A stretch of DNA of 27,969 bases. It comes from JBEIJQ01 sp040380145. GTDB taxonomy: Bacteria; Bacteroidota; Bacteroidia; Chitinophagales; Saprospiraceae. Positions 1-8,637 of the stretch are shown here, piece by piece. A model generated the notes under the pieces. That model had not been told where the DNA came from. It saw nothing but the letters and a program-made list of their open reading frames with translations, and made no database searches. The position numbers and the translations under genes were made by a program. How positions within the stretch are numbered: position 1 is the stretch's first letter; each line of letters opens with the position of its first letter. The DNA is taken from contig JBEIJQ010000020.1 of assembly GCA_040380145.1 (NCBI GenBank), forward strand, positions 1 to 27,969, in the 5' to 3' direction.

Positions 1-818
<818 letters not shown>

Positions 819-822
819 CTTT

Positions 823-885
823 AACTCTTTCGAGTTTTTCGACGCATACGCTCTCTTGTTTCCTCGGAATGCCTCTCGGCATCCC
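823..885 (-). other. rrn leader hairpins next to the 16S 5' end
   Basis: Two compact hairpins lie in the transcribed leader. One is AACTC-GAAA-GAGTT (823-836 on the plus strand, read in reverse), a 5-bp stem with a GNRA tetraloop ending five bases before the mature 16S end. The other is GGGATGCC-GAGA-GGCATTCC (866-885), an 8-bp stem with one G-T pair and another GNRA loop. By position they could help leader folding or processing. That role is inference. Confidence 0.5.
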
Positions 886-913
886 GCACTTACCTTACTT
901 CTCTCCCCCGCAG

Positions 914-924
914 TGTCAATGAAC
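914..924 (-). promoter_or_regulatory. boxA-like antitermination element in rrn leader
   Basis: On the minus strand the leader reads GTTCATTGACA about 95 bases before the 16S gene. It resembles the boxA elements found in rRNA leaders, which recruit NusB/NusE for antitermination. The match is partial, and the call rests on position plus similarity. Confidence 0.35.
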
Positions 925-1033
925 TTTCTCGGCCTCGCAATCCCCTCGCGGAAACCCGCTCGGCCTATCCAAAACCAGCCTTCGCCGGATCTGTTTTCTC
1001 TCTGTCGTTCGCCCCGTTTCCGAAACGCGGATG

Positions 1034-1063
1034 CAAAGGTAAGAAGGTTTTTCTTTTCCGCAA
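1034..1063 (-). promoter_or_regulatory. rrn promoter P2 (Bacteroidota sigma-ABfr type)
   Basis: Read on the minus strand: TTG at 1063-1061, 19 bp, then TACCTTTG at 1041-1034. This matches the Bacteroidota -33/-7 consensus (TTG, about 19-21 bp, TAnnTTTG). Transcription would start near 1027, about 210 bases upstream of the 16S gene. Confidence 0.75.
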
Positions 1064-1150
1064 GTACCCAGACAACTTTTTTTCAAAAAAATTTCTGGAA
1101 CCGCTTCTCTCCCCAACCCTCTCTGCAACCATTCTCTCTCGAACGGGACG

Positions 1151-1180
1151 CAAAGGTAAGACCACTTCCCGAAATTCCAA
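1151..1180 (-). promoter_or_regulatory. rrn promoter P1 (Bacteroidota sigma-ABfr type)
   Basis: A second full match 117 bp upstream of P2: TTG at 1180-1178, 19 bp, TACCTTTG at 1158-1151 on the minus strand. Spacer length and -7 octamer are identical to P2, so these are tandem rRNA promoters. The space between this promoter and radA (1181-1322) shows no clear radA promoter. Confidence 0.75.
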
Positions 1181-1322
1181 GAACTACTCCAACTTTTTTC
1201 GGATAATTTTCGAACAAAAGCTGTCAAAGACGCCAGTTCAATGTCTTGCGCACATCCTCTCTGAACGATCGGGGTCAAAAAAGGGTTTTATGCCTTTACA
1301 TAAGCCCCAAAACAACCGTCGC

Positions 1323-2705
1323 ATGTCCAAGATCAAAAAGTCTTTCTTCTGCCAATCCTGCGGTGCGGCCAGCGTCAAATGGGAGGGCCGCTGCCCTTCT
1401 TGCGGGGAGTGGAACACGCTCGTGGAGGAAATCGTGCTCAAGGAAGATGCCGCCGAATCGGCCAAGCGGCCTTGGCGCAAATCCGGCGGGGGCGCTCGCG
1501 AACAAGCACGGCCGACCCCCATCGGGGAGATCGCACTGGGCAACACCCTGCGGCTGGAAACGCCCGACCGCGAATTCAACCGCGTTTTGGGCGGCGGCAT
1601 CGTGCCCGGCTCCCTGGTGTTGATCGGCGGCGAACCGGGCATCGGAAAATCGACCCTGTTGCTCCAGATCGCCCTTTCGCTTTCCCACACTATATTATAT
1701 GTGTCGGGCGAAGAAAGCGAAGAGCAGATCAAGATGCGCGCAGTGCGCCTGCCGTTCGAAAACGACCGCTGCTACCTGCTGGCCGAAACGAACATTTCAC
1801 ATGTGCTGGCCCAAGCCGCCGAGATGCGCCCCGACCTGTTGGTGATCGATTCCATCCAAACACTCTCTTCGCCCCTGCTGGATTCCACTCCGGGCAGCGT
1901 TTCCCAAGTGCGGGAATGCGCGGGCGAACTGCAGCGCTTCGCCAAGGAAACCCACATACCCGTTTTCTTGGTGGGCCACATCACCAAGGACGGTTCGCTC
2001 GCCGGCCCCAAACTGCTGGAACACATCGTGGATGCGGTCCTCCAATTCGAGGGCGACCAGCATTACACCTACCGGATCCTGCGGACGATCAAAAACCGCT
2101 TCGGATCCACGCACGAACTGGGTATCTACGAAATGCACGGCGGCGGACTGCGGGAGGTGGCCAATCCTTCGGAACTGTTGCTTTCGCAGAGTTCGGAGGA
2201 ACTGAGCGGCTCCACCGTGGCCGCGATGCTCGAAGGACAAAGGCCGATGCTCATCGAAACGCAGGCCCTCGTCAGCACAGCGGTCTATGGCACGCCGCAG
2301 CGCTCCGCCACGGGCTTCGACCTGCGCCGCCTGAGCATGCTGCTGGCGGTCTTGGAAAAAAGGTGCGGGTTCCGGTTCGGGCAGCACGATGTGTTCCTCA
2401 ACATCGCGGGCGGGATCCGCGTGGACGATCCGGCGATCGATCTGGCCATCGTGGCCGCCCTCATCTCTTCGCTCGAGGACGTGGCCGTGCCCGGAAATGT
2501 CTGCATGGCCGGCGAAGTGGGCCTGTCCGGCGAGATCCGCGCGGTCAACCGGATCGAACAGCGCATCCTCGAAGCCGACAAACTCGGTTTCGAACGCATT
2601 TTTCTCCCCAAATACAACCTCAAAGGACTCGACCCGGGGCGGCACCCGATCGATATCGTGCCGGTAGCCAAGATCGAAGACCTCTATCGGGGACTTTTCG
2701 CTTGA
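1323..2705 (+). CDS. radA: DNA repair protein RadA
   Basis: A 460-residue RecA-like ATPase that acts with RecA in recombinational repair by promoting branch migration at D-loops. All family landmarks are present in order. An N-terminal zinc finger has Cys10/Cys13 and Cys24/Cys27. The Walker A motif GEPGIGKS is at 103-110 and Walker B LLVID at about 172-176. The RadA signature KNRFG is at 257-261, followed by a C-terminal Lon-protease-like domain (about 290-460). The ATG at 1323 gives the usual MSKIK start directly before the zinc finger. An upstream in-frame ATG at 1290 would add 11 residues and is less likely. The gene diverges from the rRNA operon. No Bacteroidota-type promoter is obvious before it. 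Confidence 0.97.
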   Translation: MSKIKKSFFCQSCGAASVKWEGRCPSCGEWNTLVEEIVLKEDAAESAKRPWRKSGGGAREQARPTPIGEIALGNTLRLETPDREFNRVLGGGIVPGSLVLIGGEPGIGKSTLLLQIALSLSHTILYVSGEESEEQIKMRAVRLPFENDRCYLLAETNISHVLAQAAEMRPDLLVIDSIQTLSSPLLDSTPGSVSQVRECAGELQRFAKETHIPVFLVGHITKDGSLAGPKLLEHIVDAVLQFEGDQHYTYRILRTIKNRFGSTHELGIYEMHGGGLREVANPSELLLSQSSEELSGSTVAAMLEGQRPMLIETQALVSTAVYGTPQRSATGFDLRRLSMLLAVLEKRCGFRFGQHDVFLNIAGGIRVDDPAIDLAIVAALISSLEDVAVPGNVCMAGEVGLSGEIRAVNRIEQRILEADKLGFERIFLPKYNLKGLDPGRHPIDIVPVAKIEDLYRGLFA

Positions 2706-3020
2706 CCCGAAACTTCGCATCGCCCGGTAATTTTCGTATTTGTTCGAGCCCACAACAGGATTGCTCTTCCGACGATTTGTTGACGATCAAACGCATTTTT
2801 TTCTTTTTTTTAAGAAAAAAATAAAAATTGCCGTCGAAAAAAATAAAATCCGTCGAAGCGGCAGGCCTGTAGCAAATAGCAGCATCCTGTCGTCGAAAAC
2901 CGATCCGCAAAAAGTGCCGGTACACAGCCTGAAATTTTGTTTGGGCCGGATCGTCGCCGGGAACGGCCCACAGAAGGATTTTTTGTCCTTTTTGCGGATT
3001 AAGGGCTTATCTTTGCGGCC
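2706..3020. other. Intergenic region with an A/T hairpin
   Basis: 315 bp between radA and the next gene, with no supported ORF. It contains a perfect 10-bp A/T-only inverted repeat (TTTTTTTCTT at 2796-2805, AAGAAAAAAA at 2812-2821, six-T loop) about 90 bp after radA. This could serve as a weak terminator or simply be an AT-rich spacer. The promoter of the downstream gene lies at the right end. Nothing else is recognisable. Confidence 0.5.
2983..3015 (+). promoter_or_regulatory. Promoter for sulfatase-fold gene, possibly leaderless
   Basis: TTG at 2983-2985, 22 bp, TATCTTTG at 3008-3015. The ATG of the next gene is at 3021, only five bases after the -7 element. Transcription is therefore expected to start at or within a base or two of the start codon. 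Confidence 0.6.
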
Positions 3021-4373
3021 ATGCAGCGACCCAAAAACATCGTCGTCTTGGTGGCCGACAGTCTGCGCTACGACAGTGTGTACGAAACGGGCATCGGCCT
3101 CCCGTACGCGGAAAAACACGGGGTGCAGTTTACGGAGGCGCGTTCGGGCGGATGCTGGACGCTTCCCGGTACAGCATCGTTGTTCACGGGCCTCCTGCCG
3201 CACGAACACGGCGCCACCGAGCAGACCCGTGGCATACACGGGCATGTGCCCACTTTGGCGGAGCAAATGCAGATCGCCGGGTACAAGACCTATCAGATCA
3301 CGGCCAACATCGCCACCACGGAGATCTTCGGGCTCGACCGGGGCTTCGACGAGGTGCACCGCATCTGGAAGCATGTGGACCCCAAGTTCAACGCGCTCCA
3401 AAAATTCCTGGTGCTGATCGGCAAGCCGCGCCTGCGGGAAAAACTGATGTCGAGGGACATGCTGATGAACAAAATGTCTGCCGACATCGACATGTCGAAG
3501 ACTTGGCTTCAGAGCACCCACGAGGATGTATTCAACATGGCGCGCCGCATCTTGGCGCAAAACGAATCCAAAGGGCAGGGCAGTTTCCTGTTCCTCAACC
3601 TGATGGAAACGCACTTCCCCTACCATGTGGCGCCCACCTTCCAGCTCACGGGCGACGGCCTGCTGGACAAGGTGCGGGAGGTGGTTTCGCTGTTCCACTT
3701 CGTCAACCAGACTTTTTTGGTGCGCGGCGAGCAGAACATATCGCGCCGGCAGCTCGATGTGCTCAAAGACCGCCAGCGGGCGGCCTGGCGCTCGATGGCC
3801 TCAGTAGTGGACGGCTTCCTGCGGGAGCTGCACGAAAATACCGGCAACCTGGTCGTCTTTTTGGCCGACCACGGCGAAAACTTCGGGGAATCCGGTTGGA
3901 CATACCACTTCAGCAACGTGACCGATGCGGGCAACAAAGTGCCCCTTTTTTATCTGGACCACGAGCCGCGGCCCGCGGGAACCGTTTCGACCCCGATCGG
4001 CACGCGGCATCTGTACGATACCATTTTGAAGGCCGCAGGCCGTCCCACAAAGGGCCCCGACCTGTTCGACGGCGCCGGGCGGGCCTGGCCGGTGATGTCA
4101 TCTTATTGGTACAACAACCGCGGAAAGACCCATCCGAGTTTCCTGTACAACCAAATGGCTTTTTTGAGCCGGCCCAATCGGTTCATGCTGCGCAACAACG
4201 AGTGGTACCAAGCGCCGTTCGAAACGGACTACGACGAGCCGCAATACCAAAAGCTCCCCGCCGGGGTGGATCCAGTGGAGGAAATGGTGTTCGATGCCGA
4301 ACAAAAGAAGTATTACCGGCAAGTGGTGTCGGACTTCCGCGCTTTTTCCTCCAAGATAAAATTTTACTCCTGA
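3021..4373 (+). CDS. Sulfatase-fold (alkaline phosphatase superfamily) hydrolase
   Basis: A 450-residue member of the alkaline-phosphatase/sulfatase superfamily, with no signal peptide, so probably cytoplasmic. Metal-site residues are visible: Asp13 in VADSLRYD, His198 in METHFPYH, Asp283-His284 in ADHGE, and His296. The nucleophile segment reads GGCWTLPGTASLFTG. By alignment to the sulfatase signature C-x-P-x-R, Thr47 takes the nucleophile position and the Arg is absent, so formylglycine conversion is not expected. In this superfamily Thr nucleophiles are typical of phosphodiesterases and phosphotransferases rather than true sulfatases. The natural substrate cannot be told. The gene stands alone between radA and prs, with its own promoter directly before the ATG. 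Confidence 0.85.
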   Translation: MQRPKNIVVLVADSLRYDSVYETGIGLPYAEKHGVQFTEARSGGCWTLPGTASLFTGLLPHEHGATEQTRGIHGHVPTLAEQMQIAGYKTYQITANIATTEIFGLDRGFDEVHRIWKHVDPKFNALQKFLVLIGKPRLREKLMSRDMLMNKMSADIDMSKTWLQSTHEDVFNMARRILAQNESKGQGSFLFLNLMETHFPYHVAPTFQLTGDGLLDKVREVVSLFHFVNQTFLVRGEQNISRRQLDVLKDRQRAAWRSMASVVDGFLRELHENTGNLVVFLADHGENFGESGWTYHFSNVTDAGNKVPLFYLDHEPRPAGTVSTPIGTRHLYDTILKAAGRPTKGPDLFDGAGRAWPVMSSYWYNNRGKTHPSFLYNQMAFLSRPNRFMLRNNEWYQAPFETDYDEPQYQKLPAGVDPVEEMVFDAEQKKYYRQVVSDFRAFSSKIKFYS

Positions 4374-4379
4374 TCTTTT

Positions 4380-4412
4380 TTGGCGACCGACATCCGGGAC
4401 GCGCCACCTTTG
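4380..4412 (+). promoter_or_regulatory. Promoter for prs
   Basis: TTG at 4380-4382, 22 bp, CACCTTTG at 4405-4412, one mismatch from TAnnTTTG. The predicted start near 4419 leaves a leader of about 19 bases before the prs ATG. Confidence 0.5.
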
Positions 4413-4437
4413 CCCCTTAAATTTTTCATCTGAAACC

Positions 4438-5376
4438 ATGGACGTCAAGTTGTTTTCCGGTACGGCATCGAATTATTTGGCCGAAAAGATCGCCGATTAC
4501 TACGGGCAGCCGCTGGGCAATCTGGCCGTCCACCGGTTCAGCGACGGAGAATTCCAGCCCAATATCCTCGAATCGGTCCGCGGCTCGTACGTGTTTTTGA
4601 TCCAATCCACTTTCGCGCCGTCCGACAACCTGTTCGAACTGCTGCTGATGATCGACGCGGCCCGCCGGGCGTCGGCCGGGTACATCACGGCGGTGATCCC
4701 CTACTTCGGCTATGCGCGCCAAGATCGCAAGGACAAACCCCGTGTGGCCATCGGCGCCAAACTGATCGCCAACATGATCGCCGCGGCAGGGGCCAACCGG
4801 ATCATGACGATGGACCTCCACGCCGACCAGATCCAGGGTTTTTTCGACATTCCGATGGACCACCTGCGCAGCGAGGCCATCTTTTTTCCCTATGTGGACG
4901 AACTGGACATCCGCAACGTGGTCTTCGCCTCTCCCGATGTGGGCAGCACCAAACGCGCCAGGGCCTATGCTCAACACTTTGGCACCGGCCTGGTCATCTG
5001 CGACAAGTACCGCCGCCGCCCCAACGAAGTGGCCGAAATGAACGTGATCGGCGAGGTGGCCGGCCGCGACATCATCATCGTGGACGACATCGTGGACACC
5101 GCCGGAACTCTCTGCAGCGCCGCCAAGGCGATGATGGAAAAAGGCGCCAAAAGCGTCCGGGCCTTCTGTACCCACCCCGTGCTTTCCGGAAAGGCCTACG
5201 AAAACATCAATTCCTCCGAACTGACAGAACTGGTCGTCTGCGACACCTTGCCCGTGCGCGACGCGTCCGACAAAGTGAAGGTGCTTTCTTCCGCCAAACT
5301 CTTTTCGCGGGCCATCCGGAACATGCACGAGCAGCGCTCCATTTCCGCACTTTTTGTGGACAAGAAAAAAGATTGA
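4438..5376 (+). CDS. prs: Ribose-phosphate pyrophosphokinase (PRPP synthase)
   Basis: A 312-residue cytoplasmic enzyme that makes PRPP from ribose 5-phosphate and ATP, feeding nucleotide, histidine and tryptophan synthesis. Clear class I motifs are present: RFSDGEFQPNI near residues 33-43 (ATP site of the neighbouring subunit), the flexible loop GYARQDRKDKPR at 91-102, metal-binding DLHADQIQGFF at about 126-136, and the PRPP loop IVDDIVDTAGT at 214-224. Length is normal for the family. It has its own promoter just upstream and is followed 84 bp later by the bL25 gene. A prs-rplY neighbourhood is common in bacteria. Confidence 0.98.
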   Translation: MDVKLFSGTASNYLAEKIADYYGQPLGNLAVHRFSDGEFQPNILESVRGSYVFLIQSTFAPSDNLFELLLMIDAARRASAGYITAVIPYFGYARQDRKDKPRVAIGAKLIANMIAAAGANRIMTMDLHADQIQGFFDIPMDHLRSEAIFFPYVDELDIRNVVFASPDVGSTKRARAYAQHFGTGLVICDKYRRRPNEVAEMNVIGEVAGRDIIIVDDIVDTAGTLCSAAKAMMEKGAKSVRAFCTHPVLSGKAYENINSSELTELVVCDTLPVRDASDKVKVLSSAKLFSRAIRNMHEQRSISALFVDKKKD

Positions 5377-5382
5377 AAAAAA

Positions 5383-5414
5383 TTGGAAAATCCCGGCGGC
5401 GGCAATTACCTTTG
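5383..5414 (+). promoter_or_regulatory. Promoter for rplY
   Basis: TTG at 5383-5385, 21 bp, TACCTTTG at 5407-5414. The -7 octamer is the same as at both rRNA promoters. Predicted start near 5421, about 40 bases before the ATG. Sharing this -7 with rrn suits a ribosomal protein gene. Confidence 0.7.
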
Positions 5415-5460
5415 CAACCGCTTTTGAAATAACGTATTTATCAGCTCGCATTTATCAGTC

Positions 5461-6054
5461 ATGCAAACCGTTGTCATAGAAGGATCTTCTCGCTCCGCGC
5501 TCGGCAAAAAGGCCTCTGCGGAAGCCCGTCGTTCGGGCTTGGTGCCCTGCGTCATTTACGGCGGCAGCTCCAACGTACAGTTCACGGCCCCCTTGTTGGC
5601 CTTCCGTTCTTTGGTGTACACGCCCGACTTCAAGATCGCCCAAATCGATGTGGAGGGCCGTTCTTACCGGGCCATCGTCAAGGAAATACAGTACCACCCG
5701 CTGACCGACACCATCACGCACATAGACTTCATGGAGTTGGTGGACGGTCGCACCATCCGCGCCGCAGTGCCCGTTCGCGTGATGGGTTCCTCCGTCGGAG
5801 TGAAAAAAGGCGGCAAACTTTCCCAATCCGTTCGCAAGGTCAAGATCAAGACCACGCCGGAAAAACTGGTGGACTCCTTGGAAGTGGATATCACCGAGCT
5901 TGACTTGGGCAAGTCTGTCCGCGTCCGCGATATCGTGGTGCCAGAAGGCGTCGAGGTACTCAACGCCCAATCGCTCCCCTTGGCTTCGATAGAAATCCCG
6001 CGCGCCCTCCGTTCGCAGCAAGCAGAAGAGGCCGCAGCAAGCAAAAAGAAATAA
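5461..6054 (+). CDS. rplY: 50S ribosomal protein bL25 (CTC form)
   Basis: A 197-residue 5S rRNA-binding protein of the large ribosomal subunit. It is the long CTC-type form: an N-terminal L25 beta-barrel (about 1-90, with GKKASAEARRSGLVPCVIYG) plus the C-terminal TL5/CTC domain (about 95-185). A charged Lys/Glu/Ala tail (QQAEEAAASKKK) ends the protein. It has its own promoter, and a strong hairpin terminator follows 25 bp after the stop, so it is probably a single-gene unit. Confidence 0.96.
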   Translation: MQTVVIEGSSRSALGKKASAEARRSGLVPCVIYGGSSNVQFTAPLLAFRSLVYTPDFKIAQIDVEGRSYRAIVKEIQYHPLTDTITHIDFMELVDGRTIRAAVPVRVMGSSVGVKKGGKLSQSVRKVKIKTTPEKLVDSLEVDITELDLGKSVRVRDIVVPEGVEVLNAQSLPLASIEIPRALRSQQAEEAAASKKK

Positions 6055-6079
6055 GGGATCTTTTCCCCGACCGCTTCTA

Positions 6080-6109
6080 CGGCTACCTTTTCCAAGGTAG
6101 CCGTTTTTT
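6080..6109 (+). terminator. Rho-independent terminator after rplY
   Basis: A perfect 10-bp stem CGGCTACCTT / AAGGTAGCCG (6080-6089 and 6094-6103) with a TTCC loop, followed directly by six T. It is well placed 25 bp after the rplY stop and separates that gene from the mre operon. Confidence 0.93.
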
Positions 6110-6113
6110 GTTG

Positions 6114-6144
6114 TTGGCAGGGCCCAAAAATGTCCGTATCTTGC
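6114..6144 (+). promoter_or_regulatory. Possible mre operon promoter
   Basis: TTG at 6114-6116, 20 bp, TATCTTGC at 6137-6144, an imperfect -7. It lies directly after the rplY terminator and about 90 bp before mreB, where a promoter must be. A second weak candidate is GAATTTTG at 6196-6203. Confidence 0.35.
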
Positions 6145-6235
6145 GCAATAGATTTTTCGGGCCGCCCCGGCGGTGAAAGGCACCGTTTTTTTTTTGAATT
6201 TTGCGAAAAATCCCCTTGAGGGGAAACTCCATACG

Positions 6236-7267
6236 ATGAAACTGTTCAATTTTTTCAAGCAAGAAATCGCCATTGACCTCGGAACGGCCAATACGCTGAT
6301 CATCTACAACGACAACGTGGTGGTGAACGAGCCGTCCATCGTGGCCATCAACCGCCGTACGGGCGAGACCATCGCCGTTGGGTCGAAAGCCATGCAGATG
6401 CACGAAAAGACCCATGAGAACATCAAGACCATCCGTCCCCTCAAAGATGGCGTGATCGCCGACTTCGAAGCAGCGGAAAACATGATCGAGGGGCTGATCA
6501 ATATGATCGGCGCCAGAAAAAGATTTTTCAACTACATCAAAATGGTGATCTGCATCCCATCGGGCATCACCGAAGTGGAAAAGCGCGCCGTTTTCGACTC
6601 CGCCGAGCACGTGGGTTCCCGGGAAACCTATCTCATCCACGAACCGATGGCCGCAGCCATCGGCATCGGTCTCGATGTACAGGAGCCCGTGGGCAACATG
6701 ATCATCGATATCGGCGGCGGAACCACCGAAATCGCCGTGATCGCCCTTTCCGGCATCGTTACCGACCAGTCTATCCGCACCGCCGGCGATGAGTTCACAC
6801 TGGAAATCATGAACTACCTGCGCCGTACGCACAACATGCTCATCGGCGAGCGCACGGCGGAACAGATCAAGATCCATGTCGGGTCCGCCCTGCAAGACCT
6901 CGATTCACCGCCGTCCGATTATCCGGTCAACGGCCGAGACTTGATGACGGGCATCCCCCGCCAGATCACGGTCACCTATTCGGAAATCGCGAATTGCCTC
7001 GACAAATCCATTTCCAAGGTCGAGGACGCCATCCTCAAAGCCCTCGAAAACACGCCCCCCGAACTCGCCGCCGACATCTACCGGACCGGTCTGTATCTCA
7101 CCGGCGGCGGCGCGCTTTTGCGCGGACTCGACAAACGGATCGCTCAAAAGACCAAGTTGCCCGTGCATGTGGCTCCGGATCCGCTCAAGGCCGTGGTGCT
7201 CGGCACCGGCATCGCCCTGAAAAACACCGATAAGTACTCCTTTTTGATCACCCAGAAAAACGCCTGA
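6236..7267 (+). CDS. mreB: Rod shape-determining protein MreB
   Basis: A 343-residue bacterial actin homologue that forms membrane-bound filaments guiding lateral wall synthesis. ATP-binding motifs are clear: phosphate-1 DLGTANT at 14-20, phosphate-2 DIGGGTTE at 158-165, and an adenosine motif LTGGGALLRGLDK near residue 293. The ATG at 6236 gives the standard MKLFNFF start, an N-terminal membrane-touching stretch. An in-frame ATG at 6173 would add 21 residues lying in the putative leader and is rejected. mreC follows after 24 bp. It is probably the first gene of a four-gene operon. Confidence 0.97.
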   Translation: MKLFNFFKQEIAIDLGTANTLIIYNDNVVVNEPSIVAINRRTGETIAVGSKAMQMHEKTHENIKTIRPLKDGVIADFEAAENMIEGLINMIGARKRFFNYIKMVICIPSGITEVEKRAVFDSAEHVGSRETYLIHEPMAAAIGIGLDVQEPVGNMIIDIGGGTTEIAVIALSGIVTDQSIRTAGDEFTLEIMNYLRRTHNMLIGERTAEQIKIHVGSALQDLDSPPSDYPVNGRDLMTGIPRQITVTYSEIANCLDKSISKVEDAILKALENTPPELAADIYRTGLYLTGGGALLRGLDKRIAQKTKLPVHVAPDPLKAVVLGTGIALKNTDKYSFLITQKNA

Positions 7268-7291
7268 TCCGCGAACGATCGGTGAACCGAC

Positions 7292-8134
7292 ATGCGCAAC
7301 CTGCTCCTCTTTTTTGTCAGGTTCAATGGTTTCTTTCTGTTCGTACTGCTGGAAGCGATCGGGCTGTACTTGTTGGTACAGGAACGTAACCCCAAACAAC
7401 ACGCGCATTTTGCCGCCACGACCAACCGCGTCGTGGGTTTTTTGACCGAAAGGTTCAGCCGCGTGACCCGCTTTTGGGCACTGGAAAACGAAAACAAACG
7501 GCTGGCCACCGAAAACAAACAGCTCCACGAAAAACTCCGCAGCGCCTACTTCGACGATCGGGTGCAACGGGACACACTGGAAACCGATTCCGTCCGCTAT
7601 CGATTCGTGGTTGCCGAAGTCGTGGACAACTCCACCTCGCGGCTCAACAATTACCTGCTGCTCAATAGAGGGGCCACCCACGGCATCCGGCCCAACATGG
7701 GTGTGATCAATGGATCGGGCAGCGGAGTGCTCGGCATCGTGCGCAGCGTTTCGAACAATTTTTCGACCGTGATGTCGGTGCTGCACATGGACACGCACAT
7801 CAGCGCCAAGTTGCGGCGAAGCAATTTCTTTGGCACCCTCGGCTGGGACGGGCGCAGCGCCCGACACCTCGTACTCGAGGCCATCCCCAAGCACGCCGAA
7901 GTGATCAAGGGCGACACCGTGGTCACCAGCGGTTTTTCGGGCATTTTCCCCAAAGACGTGGTGGTAGGTGTAGTGGACACCTTCTGGCTCGAGCCCGGCA
8001 GCAGCTTTTACACCATCGGCGTCCTGCTCAGCGGCGACATGTCGAGCACCGGTTACGGTTTCGTGGTCGAGGACATGATGGAAAAAGAAGTGAAAAGCAT
8101 GGTCGAACAGCTGGAAAAAACAGACGCGGAATGA
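7292..8134 (+). CDS. mreC: Rod shape-determining protein MreC
   Basis: A 280-residue bitopic inner-membrane protein linking MreB filaments to the periplasmic wall-synthesis complex. One N-terminal membrane helix (about residues 5-29) is followed by a coiled coil (about 63-84, LENENKRLATENKQLHEKL) and then the beta-rich MreC domain containing NRGATHGIRPNMGVI and VVTSGFSGIFPKDVVVG. Length and order are typical. Its stop overlaps the mreD start by four bases (ATGA), indicating translational coupling. Confidence 0.95.
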   Translation: MRNLLLFFVRFNGFFLFVLLEAIGLYLLVQERNPKQHAHFAATTNRVVGFLTERFSRVTRFWALENENKRLATENKQLHEKLRSAYFDDRVQRDTLETDSVRYRFVVAEVVDNSTSRLNNYLLLNRGATHGIRPNMGVINGSGSGVLGIVRSVSNNFSTVMSVLHMDTHISAKLRRSNFFGTLGWDGRSARHLVLEAIPKHAEVIKGDTVVTSGFSGIFPKDVVVGVVDTFWLEPGSSFYTIGVLLSGDMSSTGYGFVVEDMMEKEVKSMVEQLEKTDAE

Positions 8135-8637
8135 CCAATGTACAGATCGCCAATGTGGTGCGCGGCATTTTGCTGCTCCTTTTCCAGGTACTGGTCCTGA
8201 AAAACGCCTGCGACAATGTGCCCAAACTGCAGTTGTTCCTGTATCCACTGATCGTGCTCCAACTTCCTTTTCGGACCCCGCATTGGGCCCAGTTGGCGGT
8301 CGGTTTTTTCGTGGGACTGACGATCGACATGTTTTATCAGTATATGGGCCTGCACACATCGGCCCTTGTCTTCACCGCTTTTTTGAGGCACTATCTGTGT
8401 ACCATCATGGAACCACGGGGCGGATACGAGCTGGACGAGTCTCCGACAAAGGCCAGCATGGGCGCACAGTGGTTTTTTCAGTTCACGGGCATACTGATGT
8501 TCGTGCATATTTTCGTTTACTATGTCCTCGAACGCCCGGGAATCAACCTCGATGTGCTTTTGCGCATCGTTTACGGGTACGGCGTTTCGATGTTTCTGGT
8601 ACTGCTGTACGCCTATTTGATCAATCCCAAACGATGA
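8131..8637 (+). CDS. mreD: Rod shape-determining protein MreD
   Basis: A 168-residue integral membrane protein and third partner of the Mre shape complex. Hydrophobic helices are spread over the length, including VRGILLLLFQVLVLKNA, LQLFLYPLIVLQLPF, the typical VGFFVGLTIDMFYQYMGLH (Asp in a helix), FTGILMFVHIFVYYVL and MFLVLLYAYLI. The call rests on this architecture plus position after mreC. It overlaps mreC by 4 bp, and its TGA overlaps the next ATG (ATGA at 8634-8637). Confidence 0.9.
   Translation: MTNVQIANVVRGILLLLFQVLVLKNACDNVPKLQLFLYPLIVLQLPFRTPHWAQLAVGFFVGLTIDMFYQYMGLHTSALVFTAFLRHYLCTIMEPRGGYELDESPTKASMGAQWFFQFTGILMFVHIFVYYVLERPGINLDVLLRIVYGYGVSMFLVLLYAYLINPKR

Noticed and set aside
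2796..2821. A/T-only inverted repeat as a sure terminator of radA
   Set aside because: The stem has no G-C pairs and is about 90 bp from the stop codon, so terminator function is not convincing.
6905..8359. Minus-strand open frame of about 480 codons over mreB-mreC-mreD
   Set aside because: It spans three well-supported genes in antisense and has no recognisable domain.
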